Shown here: in pieces, positions 53,230 to 62,360 of the stretch
How the letters are laid out: every line of letters begins with the position of its first letter
Position numbering within the stretch: position 1 is the stretch's first letter
NCBI RefSeq assembly: GCF_003573545.1
Contig: NZ_QWET01000007.1
Location: 62,001 to 126,000, forward strand
Source of the DNA: Mariniphaga sediminis
GTDB taxonomy: Bacteria > Bacteroidota > Bacteroidia > Bacteroidales > Prolixibacteraceae
Direction of reading: 5' to 3'
Length of the DNA: 64,000 bases
Translations under genes and position numbers: made by a program
The notes under the pieces: generated by a model
Databases searched by the model: none
Told to the model about the DNA's origin: nothing
The model's input: the letters and a program-made list of their open reading frames with translations, nothing else

Positions 53230-53502
53230 TCAGCTACGACTACCTGTTTGTTTGGCTAATCCCGATTTTACTGAAATTCCTGCAATACGCCCCAGCTTTC
53301 CGGTTAAAACTCCCAGCTCGTCAGTAGTGGCATCAATTACCAGGGTAATCACCGAAGTGTTTCCTTTTGCATTCGGTAAACCGGTTCGCGCCAGTATAAG
53401 GTCGGCATGTTCACTTAGTACGTTGTTTACCACACCCGAACATTTTTCACGATCATCGATAATAATTCCCACAAAACCGAGGCGTTTCTCGCTATTGTTC
53501 AT
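53230..53502 (-). CDS. TM1266-type iron-only hydrogenase system regulator (90 aa)
   Basis: A short ACT-like protein: KRLGFVGIIIDDREKCSGVVNNVLSEHADLILARTGLP, then GNTSVITLVIDATTDELGVLTGKLGRI. This is the family annotated as the putative iron-only hydrogenase system regulator, whose genes sit with hydE and hydG. Its exact role is not proven. ATG 53502 is the start. It precedes hydG. Confidence 0.88.
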   Translation of the reverse strand: MNNSEKRLGFVGIIIDDREKCSGVVNNVLSEHADLILARTGLPNAKGNTSVITLVIDATTDELGVLTGKLGRIAGISVKSGLAKQTGSRS

Positions 53503-53661
53503 ATTTAAATCTTTATGCGGGAGATATCCGATATCTTTGGGAAGTAAATTCAGAATGGTAAGGATTTTATCCTTATGTATTTTTGTATCCTCATTCTTCC
53601 CTAAGGTCAGCCTTGCCTTCCCGCAGGATTTCGCATAAAAGTAATGCTAAAATGATTTTCG

Positions 53662-53683
53662 ATGAATGTTAAATAACATTCAT
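53662..53683. repeat. Perfect AT-rich hairpin between the peptidase and TM1266-type genes
   Basis: ATGAATGTT and AACATTCAT with a 4-nt loop. T residues follow only on the plus strand, whereas the genes here run on the minus strand, so termination is doubtful. Confidence 0.45.
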
Positions 53684-53753
53684 TTTTATGTTGTTGAATA
53701 GCTTTTGTGCAGCATTTTATCGGTTTCTATTTTCAATTCTTTATGTAAAACAT

Positions 53754-55805
53754 TTAAAGCAAATGGTCAATTGCCTCCTGGGCGGCATCCAGAATAGGCT
53801 GGTTGGAGAGTGGTTGCCCAACGGCTTTTTGCATCCATACTTCCGGAGTGAGTTGCCCCAACGCAAAAATTCGTTCTACCTCCGGAGCAAACGGGTGCGA
53901 TTTAAAGTGTTCTTCAAGCTGAAAATGGATTAAGTGCCCGTATGCATAGTTGGGCAGGTACATGGGAGAATTAATCATGTGCGAATAAACAGCCAGAATG
54001 GTTTGGTCTTCGATGCCGAACACCGGAGCAAAATATTTGTTCCACACGTTTTTACTGATTTCAAGCGTAGCATTTTTTAGTTCCTCCGCCGTGCAATCCG
54101 GATTGCTGTACATCCACTTCCACATTTGCATATCCACCATTGATACACCCATTATTTCGTAAACCGACCAGAGAATATCCAGTGTTTTCAGGTATTCTTT
54201 GTCCGGATTTTCATCTTTCATATTCAGCAGGAATAAGTCCCTTTCCTGAAAAACAAATGCGAGTGCTTCGGTAAACGCTGTGTTGGGTACGCCATTCATC
54301 GTATAATAGGGTACATCGTGCAGCGAAATGGTTTGTTCTACGTTGTGTCCGAATTCGTGAACCGCAATATTGTATCCTTTATAATCCATTCCTTCATCCG
54401 GAATACGGGTGCGCAACCGGGCTTTTTCCTCTTTCATGGATGCGCCCCAGGCATGGCCGGAACCACGTGCAGCATCGACGGTAATTTGGGAAGCGAGGAA
54501 TGCGGCCTTTTCATTTTCAAATCCCAGGTTTTCCAAAATATTGACCAGGTCGTTTTCCAGCGCCATCGCGTCAGGATATCGTGTGCGGGTGATGGCATTC
54601 AGCTTTTCTTCGGGGATTGAACTGCGCGCTTTGAACCCGTCGTACCAGATGTCCCAGGGCTGCAAATCGCGTCCCAGCCGCTTTTTGATGATTTCTCCGG
54701 TTTGTTTGAGCTGGGGAGCGCTTAAAAACTCATGAAACAAAGCCTCCACCTCATTCTGCGGAATTTGCATGTAACCTGAAAACGATCTTTTTATGGCTGT
54801 ATTGAGTACGGGATGATATGGATCGAACGCTTTAAATGCCCTGAAATAATTGATGATTTTCTGATACCTGGTTGCAGGCTCCGGAGTGGCTTCCACAGGT
54901 TTTCCGTTTTGAAGTACCTCGTTTTCATACGGTTTCCAGTTGTACTCTCCTGAATTGATGACTTTTTCAGGAATAGACTGGTCGATGATCCGTTGCATCA
55001 CCCGGTAGATTATTGCCTGTTTTTCAAATCCGTTTTCGGAAAGGGCATAATTGGCTTTTAATTCGTCACGCAGGTTCCAGTGGCTGAGCAAAACCATATT
55101 TTCGGGGAAAAGCGTTTTCCCGTTTTTGTCGAGTAATTTTCCCATATAAATGTTGTATTCAGCAATGTAGGCATCTGCTTCTGCTGAAACGGCGGCACTT
55201 TTTTGATTGAGTTCAGAAGGCGCCCGCGAATTGAAAATATCACCCATTCTGGCGTATGCCCATTCCTGGTCGGACCAGTTTTTGCCCAGTTCATTTTTTT
55301 CTTCGGCAGAATAGAACGGGAAGTTCAGGGCTACCAGGAATGCAATTTTGTTGTCGTAAAAATCATTGTTCAAATGAGCGCCGGCGCTGTAAGCCGAAAA
55401 CATGTGATCTACCGGATGGAGCGGACCGGTTTGTAAGTCCATGTTTTTTCTTAAGTCGAGGAGCATTTTATTAAAATGGCCAAAAAGGGATTCGAAATAA
55501 TCAGACATTTTGGTAAAAACCATTTGTTTCTCCTCACTATTTCCGATATAATTGTCAGCACAAAAAGAAATAAAATCTTCTGCCGTACCATCGGTTTGCC
55601 GCCAAAGCGATGCCGCATGGCGTACTCCTTTTTCTACGTTTTGCCGGTTGATTTCAGGAAATTTTTCACTGATTTTCTGAATGGCGTCACCGGAATGTTT
55701 TTCTGTAATTATCATTTGTGTAGTTGATGTTTCTTTTGCTTTTTGCCCGCAACTCCATACAAGTATAAGAACAAAAATAAGGCTTAGTAACTGTTTCATA
55801 TCCAT
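53754..55805 (-). CDS. Zinc metallopeptidase lipoprotein, HEFGH gluzincin type (683 aa)
   Basis: A lipoprotein signal (LLSLIFVLILVWSC, Cys 19) is followed by about 450 mostly helical residues. Then come the zinc motif AVHEFGHNVE (H483, E484, H487) and the third ligand region TEALAFVFQERD (E513, 26 residues on), the M3/M2-like gluzincin layout. It should be a periplasmic or surface oligopeptidase. It sits upstream of the TM1266-type gene but is separated by 251 bp, and no direct link to hydrogenase maturation is known. Family identity within the gluzincins is uncertain. Confidence 0.85.
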   Translation of the reverse strand: MDMKQLLSLIFVLILVWSCGQKAKETSTTQMIITEKHSGDAIQKISEKFPEINRQNVEKGVRHAASLWRQTDGTAEDFISFCADNYIGNSEEKQMVFTKMSDYFESLFGHFNKMLLDLRKNMDLQTGPLHPVDHMFSAYSAGAHLNNDFYDNKIAFLVALNFPFYSAEEKNELGKNWSDQEWAYARMGDIFNSRAPSELNQKSAAVSAEADAYIAEYNIYMGKLLDKNGKTLFPENMVLLSHWNLRDELKANYALSENGFEKQAIIYRVMQRIIDQSIPEKVINSGEYNWKPYENEVLQNGKPVEATPEPATRYQKIINYFRAFKAFDPYHPVLNTAIKRSFSGYMQIPQNEVEALFHEFLSAPQLKQTGEIIKKRLGRDLQPWDIWYDGFKARSSIPEEKLNAITRTRYPDAMALENDLVNILENLGFENEKAAFLASQITVDAARGSGHAWGASMKEEKARLRTRIPDEGMDYKGYNIAVHEFGHNVEQTISLHDVPYYTMNGVPNTAFTEALAFVFQERDLFLLNMKDENPDKEYLKTLDILWSVYEIMGVSMVDMQMWKWMYSNPDCTAEELKNATLEISKNVWNKYFAPVFGIEDQTILAVYSHMINSPMYLPNYAYGHLIHFQLEEHFKSHPFAPEVERIFALGQLTPEVWMQKAVGQPLSNQPILDAAQEAIDHLL

Positions 55806-55970
55806 GCCGTTTAAACGTTGATAAAAATTTCATGGAAAAATAGGGCATTCCCGGTTGAAATCCAATGATTTTATCACACAAAAAGGAAAATCAAATCGTA
55901 CCTTCTCCTATATCGATTTCTGATTTCTGTGCACTGTGAAATGTTTTAATGAATATTTTTTGTCAATTGG

Positions 55971-56000
55971 TTTCTCATTGATTTCCAACTGCTATTTTTG
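55971..56000 (+). promoter_or_regulatory. Possible hydE promoter, near-leaderless
   Basis: TATTTTTG at 55993-56000 matches the -7 element TAnnTTTG. TTTC at 55971-55974 (one mismatch) lies 18 nt before it. The transcript would start within a few bases of the GTG at 56006. Confidence 0.35.
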
Positions 56001-56005
56001 TCATT

Positions 56006-57085
56006 GTGAAAACGGTTACCGAAATAGTAAATCAACAATTATTTTCTGCGGAAGACCTGCGCGTATTATTAACTGCGAAAGGCAGGGACAGGGAATTATT
56101 GTTTGCAAAGGCCCGTGAGGTAAAAGAATCGGTGACAGGAAAAAAAGTTTACTTCAGGGGGCTGGTAGAGTTTTCCAATGTTTGTTCGAAAGATTGTTTG
56201 TATTGCGGTATCAGGAAGAGCAATGGTAAAGTAGTACGCTATAACGCTACGGACGAAGAGATCCTTGAGGCTTGTCGTTTTGCCTGGGAAAAACGTTTTG
56301 GATCGGTGGTGCTTCAGTCAGGCGAACTGGAATCAAAGTCTTTTGTGCAAAGGGTGGACAAACTGGTGAAGAAGATCAAGCAACTTTCCAATAATGAATT
56401 GGGTATTACGCTGAGTTGCGGCGAACAATCACAGGAAACGTATCTCCGCTGGTTTGAAAGCGGTGCTCACCGCTACCTGTTGCGCATTGAAGCGTCGAAT
56501 CGCGAACTGTATTATAAAATCCACCCGGATACACCCAAACATTCTTTTGAAAAGAGGGTAGAGGCACTTCAGTTTTTACGGGAAGCCGGATATCAGTTGG
56601 GCACGGGGGTAATGATTGGCCTGCCGTTTCAAACATCGGACGATTTAGTCAATGACTTGTTGTTTTTCAAGAAGATCGATATCGATATGTGTGGGATGGG
56701 GCCATACATTGAACATGAGCACACGCCGCTTTATCAATTCCGGCATCTGCTGCAACCCAAAATGGATCGATTTCACCTGGCGCTCAACATGATTGCTGTT
56801 TTGCGTCTTTTAATGCCCGACATCAATATTGCTGCTGCTACTGCGTTGCAGGCTATTGATCCGGCAGGTCGCGAAAAAGCGCTGACTGTGGGAGCCAATG
56901 TAATCATGCCCAATTTAACGCCTTGTGAATACCGCAAAGAGTACCTTCTTTACGAAGACAAACCCTGTCTGGATGAAGATGCAGCGCTTTGTCGCAACTG
57001 TCTTGAAGCCCGTATTGAATTGGCCGGAAGTGAAATAGGATATGATGAATGGGGCGATTCGAAACATTTTTTTAGCCGGCAGTAG
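56006..57085 (+). CDS. hydE: [FeFe]-hydrogenase maturase HydE, radical SAM (359 aa)
   Basis: The radical SAM motif is CSKDCLYCGIRKSN (C60, C64, C67), and ITLSCGEQSQETYLRWFESGAHRYLLRIEASN, MCGMGPYIEHEHTP and NIMPNLTPCEYRKEY-like segments are typical of HydE. It acts on the HydG product (an Fe-cyanide-CO-cysteine species) to form part of the 2Fe cluster. The start is GTG 56006; there is no better in-frame start. It is the only gene of the maturation set on the plus strand, 200 bp from the peptidase gene. Confidence 0.95.
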   Translation: MKTVTEIVNQQLFSAEDLRVLLTAKGRDRELLFAKAREVKESVTGKKVYFRGLVEFSNVCSKDCLYCGIRKSNGKVVRYNATDEEILEACRFAWEKRFGSVVLQSGELESKSFVQRVDKLVKKIKQLSNNELGITLSCGEQSQETYLRWFESGAHRYLLRIEASNRELYYKIHPDTPKHSFEKRVEALQFLREAGYQLGTGVMIGLPFQTSDDLVNDLLFFKKIDIDMCGMGPYIEHEHTPLYQFRHLLQPKMDRFHLALNMIAVLRLLMPDINIAAATALQAIDPAGREKALTVGANVIMPNLTPCEYRKEYLLYEDKPCLDEDAALCRNCLEARIELAGSEIGYDEWGDSKHFFSRQ

Positions 57086-57128
57086 CTCACCCGAGCATTT
57101 AGCAAGTAATTGTCATTTAAGCATTTCG

Positions 57129-57884
57129 TCAGCTAAACACGCCGAATAAATTCAAAATGACAATGACGAGAGCCAGGATTAAAACATAGCGGACATATTT
57201 TGCACCGCCTTTCACGGCAAAATGAACACCCAGCCAGGCGCCTGCCATGTTACCCACTGCCAAAACGAGACCGGCAAGCCAGTTCACCTGACCATAGAAC
57301 ATAAAAATGCCAATGGTAAAAATGGTGTAAACTAATACGATATATACCTTAATGGCATTGGCTTTTACCAGGTTGTGCCCGCATCCCAAAACCAGTCCGG
57401 CCAGCAATAAAAAACCCACTCCCATCTGGATAAATCCTCCGTATAACCCGATAAAAAAGAAAAGAATGTATTGCAGTAAAGTAGGCTTTGGATGTTGATT
57501 TTCTGCACGTTCGGCTACCCATGCGTTTGGTTTCAGGACTACCAGCAGAAGCATTCCTACCATCAGAATGGCAATTATTTTTTCGAGAACCAGCACATTC
57601 ATTTCAACGGCGATCAATGCCCCGATGACAGAACCTGCTAAAGCCGGAAGTACCAGCCGGAAATCAGACGTCAGATCAAGCACCTTTTTTTGCCGGAACG
57701 TGTTAACCCCGATGATATTTTGAAATAAAATGGCAATGCGGTTGGTGCCGTTGGCAACATTGGCCGGCAGCCCTAAAAACATGAGCAGGGGAAGCGTAAG
57801 CATGGAACCACCACCGGCTGTGGTGTTAATAAAACCGGCAACCAGTCCGGTACCGAGGAGCGCTAAAATCAGATACCATTCCAT
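57129..57884 (-). CDS. TSUP-family (TauE/SafE) membrane transporter (251 aa)
   Basis: About eight hydrophobic helices. The opening GFINTTAGGGSMLTLPLLMFLGLPANVANGTNRIAI is the hallmark of TSUP, as is the second repeat GGFIQMGVGFLLLAGLVLGCGHNLVKANAIK. Family members move sulfite, sulfonates or other organic anions across the inner membrane. The substrate is unknown. It is convergent with hydE (43-bp gap). Confidence 0.9.
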   Translation of the reverse strand: MEWYLILALLGTGLVAGFINTTAGGGSMLTLPLLMFLGLPANVANGTNRIAILFQNIIGVNTFRQKKVLDLTSDFRLVLPALAGSVIGALIAVEMNVLVLEKIIAILMVGMLLLVVLKPNAWVAERAENQHPKPTLLQYILFFFIGLYGGFIQMGVGFLLLAGLVLGCGHNLVKANAIKVYIVLVYTIFTIGIFMFYGQVNWLAGLVLAVGNMAGAWLGVHFAVKGGAKYVRYVLILALVIVILNLFGVFS

Positions 57885-57939
57885 CCGAACTTTACTATTT
57901 AAGGTTTAAGACTAAAGTACGATGTCTTAATGCAGTATT

Positions 57940-58029
57940 GAGTCCATTCTGAAAAGGTTTTATTGAATTTAAATCTTCAAAGTACAAAATCGTATTAAAT
58001 TTTATACTTCCTGTTTTCAGAATGGACTC
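57940..58029. repeat. 90-bp element bounded by 16-bp perfect inverted repeats
   Basis: GAGTCCATTCTGAAAA (57940-57955) and TTTTCAGAATGGACTC (58014-58029) are exact inverse complements around an AT-rich 58-nt centre. It lies between glyA and the TSUP gene and has no coding potential. It could be a miniature inverted-repeat element or a long-stem RNA structure. Confidence 0.7.
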
Positions 58030-58080
58030 GATGTTTAATTCCCGTTAAATTATCTGCTCATCCAACTTTTCAACATGAGA

Positions 58081-59361
58081 CTAATAAGCGAAAAGCGGAT
58101 AATCTTTCATCATTTGGTGTACTTTCGCCCCAACTGTCTTCAGTGTTTTTTCGTCTTCGATATTTGAAATTACATCGTCAATCAGCTGCACGATAACCGG
58201 CATCAGGTTTTCTTTTACACCGCGGGTAGTGATGGCCGGGGTTCCCACGCGCAATCCGGAAGTTTGGAAAGGAGAGCGGCTATCAAACGGAACCATGTTT
58301 TTGTTGACCGTAATTTCGGCTTTTACCAGTGTGTTTTCTACCTGTTTCCCTGTAATTTCAGGAAACTTGGTACGCAGGTCAATAAGCATAGAGTGGTTGT
58401 CGGTTCCACCGGAAATCACTTTATATCCCAAATCCATAAAAGCTTGCGCCATTACCTGGGCGTTTTTTTGTACCTGCGCCTGGTATTCCCGGAAGGAAGG
58501 ATCAAGCGCCTCGCCAAAGGCCACTGCTTTGGAGGCAATAACATGTTCCAGCGGACCACCTTGCTGTCCCGGAAATACAGAAGAATCGAATAAGGACGAC
58601 ATCATGCGAATTTCCCCTTTCCGGGTAGCTATTCCCCATGGATTTTCAAAGTCTTTTCCCATTAAAATAATACCACCGCGCGGGCCACGTAAGGTTTTGT
58701 GAGTAGTAGAAGTAACCACGTGGGCGTATTTTACAGGGTTTTCAAGTAAATCCGCAGCGATTAGTCCTGCGGGATGTGCCATATCCACCATGAACAAGGC
58801 GCCTGCTTTGTCCGCAATTTCGCGCATGCGCTGGTAGTCCCACTCACGGCTGTAAGCAGAAGCCCCGCCAATAATCAGCTTCGGTTTATGTTCCAGCGCC
58901 AACGCTTCCATTTCATCGTAATCAATCAGTCCGGTATCTTCTTTTACCCGATAAGCTATCGGATTATATAAAATTCCGGAACTGTTTACCGGTGAACCAT
59001 GTGACAGGTGACCTCCGTGCGAGAGGTCGAGTCCCAGGAAAGTATCACCCGGCTGTAAAATAACGCTCAACACCGACGCATTGGCCTGCGCCCCGGAGTG
59101 TGGCTGTACATTGGCCCATTCTGCGCCATACAGTTTTTTGATACGTTCGATGGCCAGCAGCTCCGTTTGATCTACAAACTGGCAGCCACCGTAATACCTG
59201 TGCCCGGGGTAGCCTTCTGCATATTTATTGGTCATTACCGATCCCATGGCTTCCAGCACCTGATCGCTTACAAAATTTTCAGAGGCAATCAATTCAATGC
59301 CACTTAATTGCCGTTCACGTTCTTTCTGAATAATGTCAAAAACAAGCGTATCTCTTTTCAT
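58081..59361 (-). CDS. glyA: Serine hydroxymethyltransferase (426 aa)
   Basis: ATG 59361 ([18 protein letters not shown]) is the start; the open frame goes further upstream but does not match the family. Motifs include [38 protein letters not shown] and the PLP-lysine segment [16 protein letters not shown]. It interconverts serine and glycine with tetrahydrofolate. Its position beside hydE and aspA is notable, because serine, ammonia and this enzyme have been tied to amine-bridge synthesis for the H-cluster in vitro. As a housekeeping gene its place may be chance. Confidence 0.97.
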   Translation of the reverse strand: MKRDTLVFDIIQKERERQLSGIELIASENFVSDQVLEAMGSVMTNKYAEGYPGHRYYGGCQFVDQTELLAIERIKKLYGAEWANVQPHSGAQANASVLSVILQPGDTFLGLDLSHGGHLSHGSPVNSSGILYNPIAYRVKEDTGLIDYDEMEALALEHKPKLIIGGASAYSREWDYQRMREIADKAGALFMVDMAHPAGLIAADLLENPVKYAHVVTSTTHKTLRGPRGGIILMGKDFENPWGIATRKGEIRMMSSLFDSSVFPGQQGGPLEHVIASKAVAFGEALDPSFREYQAQVQKNAQVMAQAFMDLGYKVISGGTDNHSMLIDLRTKFPEITGKQVENTLVKAEITVNKNMVPFDSRSPFQTSGLRVGTPAITTRGVKENLMPVIVQLIDDVISNIEDEKTLKTVGAKVHQMMKDYPLFAY

Positions 59362-59590
59362 TTGTGCATAAACTTTGAAATTAAGGCCAAAGGTAAAACA
59401 TTTTGAATGAGTGTTTGGAAGTTGCGCGGGGGAATTACGCACTAGTTTTAAACAATTAATTTTGGGATGACCTGCGAAAATCAAATTTACTACAAATACA
59501 AAAAACGGATGGAAATAACTCCACGACAGATTTTGCCTTTTTACAAGGGAAGGAGCTTTTTTGTCGCGGAGGAGGATGTTCTCATTTCAA

Positions 59591-60868
59591 TTACTCTTTT
59601 ATCACTTCCCCTTCCGGGTGTCCTTCCATTTTATTGTTTATCATTTCGGGGGGCAGGCCGTTGGCCTGGATGTAAACAGCCGCTTTTTGTGTTTGCTCTC
59701 CTGTACTTTGGAAAATATTGTCTTTCAGTATCAAATCACGAGCCGGCGAATTAATGGAGAAACCGTAACCACTGCCATTTGTTCCGTTGTTTTCAATGAC
59801 ATTTTCCAGAAAAGTATTGCGGTGTGGTGCATTCGATTCCCTCTCTCCCCTCAGGTGCACACCGTCGCTTCCGTTTTCAAAAATATGATTCCCGGTGAAA
59901 ACCACATCGGTATCTTTGTGGCCGGTGCAAATGCCAAACCGTCCGTTGTGGTGAAAGCGGTTGTTTGTAACGCGGCTTTGGTAAACACGCCAGCAGATAA
60001 ATAGTCCGTCGTTGTCGTTGTGGTGAACATCATTGTTTTCAATGGTAGTGAAAGGTGAGCCCGTTCCCGGGTGCATGCCGGTGTTGCCACTTCCCGAAAT
60101 TTCGCTGTTGCGGATAGTTACATTTTCTGTGATTTGCCAACTGATGCCTTCGCCATTAAAATTTTTGACATGCACCTTGTCAACGATCACTTTTTTCGAT
60201 TTAAAAACAAGAATGCCGGCGCTGTTGCATCCGTCGGCAAAAAAGTTTTCCTCCCGGTTTCCGTCCACCGTGAGGTTTGAGACAGTTACATTTGCGGCTT
60301 CTATAATTTCAATAACCGAAGAGGCATTGGATATCAGTCCATCCCTGTCTGATCGGTAGTCGCGTTTCAGGTAATCGTCAATATAGATAATATTATCGCG
60401 GATATCGGTAATATATGCGGTTGATACATTCCAACAGGAACTTTGGTCTCGGTCGGTAACCTGTATTTTCATTCCCGGGTCAAATCCGTCGGCATTTTCT
60501 ACGGTGATTTTTAGTTCGCCATAATCGGCATCCACGATAAATTTTGTTTGCACTCCTTTTGCGCGTTTCAAAACTGTTTCCCTGCCGGAGCCGATCAGTC
60601 TTACATTCGAACTCATCCGCACCGGTGCGGTAATTTCAAATACTCCTGACGTCAGTTTTACCGTGCCGCCTGTTTTGGCTACTGCATCAATAGCCAACTG
60701 AATGGATTGGTTGTTGAATCCGCAAATATCGGCTTCGTTTCCGCCTACCGTCATCTCTTTTTCCACAACCTTTGGCGAAACCAGTGCATCGGCCTTTTCT
60801 GTAGCGTTTTGGGCCTTTATGAAAAGTGAGCCCGTTAGAAAGAGGAAAATCAGGAAAAAGTTTTTCAT
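59591..60868 (-). CDS. Secreted right-handed parallel beta-helix protein (425 aa)
   Basis: A signal peptide (FFLIFLFLTGSLFIKAQ) is followed by repeated short turns such as VTVSNLTVDGNREENFFADG, VTIRNSEISGSGNTGMHPGTG, TIENNDVHHNDNDGLF and NRFHHNGRFGICTG. This is the pattern of pectate-lyase-like or glycoside-hydrolase-family-28-like parallel beta-helices. The catalytic residues cannot be assigned. It is probably a polysaccharide lyase or binding protein in the periplasm, placed next to a PD40 lipoprotein and a sulfatase. Confidence 0.8.
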   Translation of the reverse strand: MKNFFLIFLFLTGSLFIKAQNATEKADALVSPKVVEKEMTVGGNEADICGFNNQSIQLAIDAVAKTGGTVKLTSGVFEITAPVRMSSNVRLIGSGRETVLKRAKGVQTKFIVDADYGELKITVENADGFDPGMKIQVTDRDQSSCWNVSTAYITDIRDNIIYIDDYLKRDYRSDRDGLISNASSVIEIIEAANVTVSNLTVDGNREENFFADGCNSAGILVFKSKKVIVDKVHVKNFNGEGISWQITENVTIRNSEISGSGNTGMHPGTGSPFTTIENNDVHHNDNDGLFICWRVYQSRVTNNRFHHNGRFGICTGHKDTDVVFTGNHIFENGSDGVHLRGERESNAPHRNTFLENVIENNGTNGSGYGFSINSPARDLILKDNIFQSTGEQTQKAAVYIQANGLPPEMINNKMEGHPEGEVIKE

Positions 60869-60914
60869 CGCAAACTGGTTTTAATTTTTACTATAAAAAG
60901 AAGAAAATTTTCTG

Positions 60915-62219
60915 CTACTCCAGGTGAATAATATAAACCTGCCGGCTGCCGGAGTGAGTGGAGTTGAATCCAATGATATTGCCGTTTGGACTCCACCGAC
61001 AGTGAATGTCGCAGCGCCAGTGGCTGTTGAATTCCTCCGGTTGAGTAAAGCGTCCTAAAGGAAGGACAGCCTCCATTTTCATGTCCATCAGGTAGATTTT
61101 CTGTTCCCGCAACCCGCGACTGGGGTAGGTGTCTGTTACCATCCATTTTTGGTCCGGGGAGAAAGTGCCGTGTCCGTCGTAGTCCAGCAACCCATTTCCC
61201 AGGCGTTTGTAATCCTGCTTTCCAATGGTGAATAAAACGTGCGCATATTGTTTGGCATTGTAGTTCGCAGTTACCATCAGTTCATTGCCGTTCAGCCAGT
61301 CGAAATGCGAACCTTCCCAGCCATCGGGAAAGCAGCGCTGCAGGTTACTGCCGTCCCGGTTAACCGTAAACGAGGTGGTATTCCGGTTGGGTATGGCCCG
61401 TGCCAGCCAGAAGATTTTACTACCGTCGCGGCTGAATAAGGTGTGGTTGAAATATTCGATTCCTTCTTCCGGGATTTCCGGGACCATCTCTTTTACCTGC
61501 GCTATGGACACAATTAACTTTGCATCTCCGGTTTCCAGGTTCACGAGAAACAGACCGTCATCCTCCGGAAACTGCGTGTTTTCTTTGGCATCCTGGCCGT
61601 TGCCGCCGTAACCATAATCCGATCTGGTTTTGCGCAACCGTGCAAAGTTAATGCTTACGGCTTCTTTTCCGTTGGACGAAACAGCGCTGACAGGGTAGGG
61701 GATGATTTTGATTTCGGCTTTGGTGTGTACGTTCATAATGACAGAAACAAATTTCCCCTCGCGCAGATCGTTAAAAATGATAAGCGAATCGGGCGAAGTG
61801 CCCAGCCAGTGTGCCATACATCCCTGTTGAAAATTCCAGGCACGTGTTTGGGTTAGCGGAATAAAATCGTACGTTTTCATGTCAACCAGCCCCAATGTGG
61901 CCAAATCGTTTTCGTCCGGAAGCCGGTTTTTGATGTCGGTTTGTAAAACAGTGGCAAATTGCTGGTCGGCGCTCCATGAGTTAATGCCGTAATAGCTGGC
62001 AAACAGGTGTTCTTTGCTGCTTTTCGTGATTTGGATGGGCTCGGAAGGCTGGGGAAAGGTAACGGAGATGCCTGATTCTTTTGTGTTTGTGCTACAGGAA
62101 AATAAGGTTCCTGTTAATGCAACTAAAAATATTTGAAGAAGGGTTTGTCTATTTTTTTTCAATTTGTGAAGGAAAATCGGATAAAAAAAAAGTGTATAGT
62201 TTTTAATCATTTTGATCAT
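60915..62219 (-). CDS. PD40/oligogalacturonate-lyase-like propeller lipoprotein (434 aa)
   Basis: A long basic N terminus precedes a hydrophobic stretch and lipobox (LFLVALTGTLFSC-like, residues about 27-42). The body has PD40/WD40-like blades (NHTLFSRDGSKIFWLARA, GHGTFSPDQKWMVTDTYPSRG, RWSPNGNIIGFNSTHSGSRQVY) as in oligogalacturonide lyases and TolB-type propellers. The first Met codons (62219 and 62210) leave an unusually long n-region; the true start may be downstream. Substrate unknown, but the neighbours suggest acidic glycans. Confidence 0.72.
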   Translation of the reverse strand: MIKMIKNYTLFFYPIFLHKLKKNRQTLLQIFLVALTGTLFSCSTNTKESGISVTFPQPSEPIQITKSSKEHLFASYYGINSWSADQQFATVLQTDIKNRLPDENDLATLGLVDMKTYDFIPLTQTRAWNFQQGCMAHWLGTSPDSLIIFNDLREGKFVSVIMNVHTKAEIKIIPYPVSAVSSNGKEAVSINFARLRKTRSDYGYGGNGQDAKENTQFPEDDGLFLVNLETGDAKLIVSIAQVKEMVPEIPEEGIEYFNHTLFSRDGSKIFWLARAIPNRNTTSFTVNRDGSNLQRCFPDGWEGSHFDWLNGNELMVTANYNAKQYAHVLFTIGKQDYKRLGNGLLDYDGHGTFSPDQKWMVTDTYPSRGLREQKIYLMDMKMEAVLPLGRFTQPEEFNSHWRCDIHCRWSPNGNIIGFNSTHSGSRQVYIIHLE

Positions 62220-62360
62220 TTATTATTGGTTGGATGTACCAAAGATAGAATTTTTCTTTCTATTACTGCGGGGCTTTAGCACTCTGGCAGCGAAGAATGT
62301 TGCGATAAATTACTGACCACACCTTTATATCCTGGCACAAGAATTAGTTTCAGGCGATTT

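Noticed and set aside
48278-57085. Search for the catalytic hydrogenase HydA in the maturation region
   Set aside because: No protein with the H-cluster signatures was found on either strand of the window.
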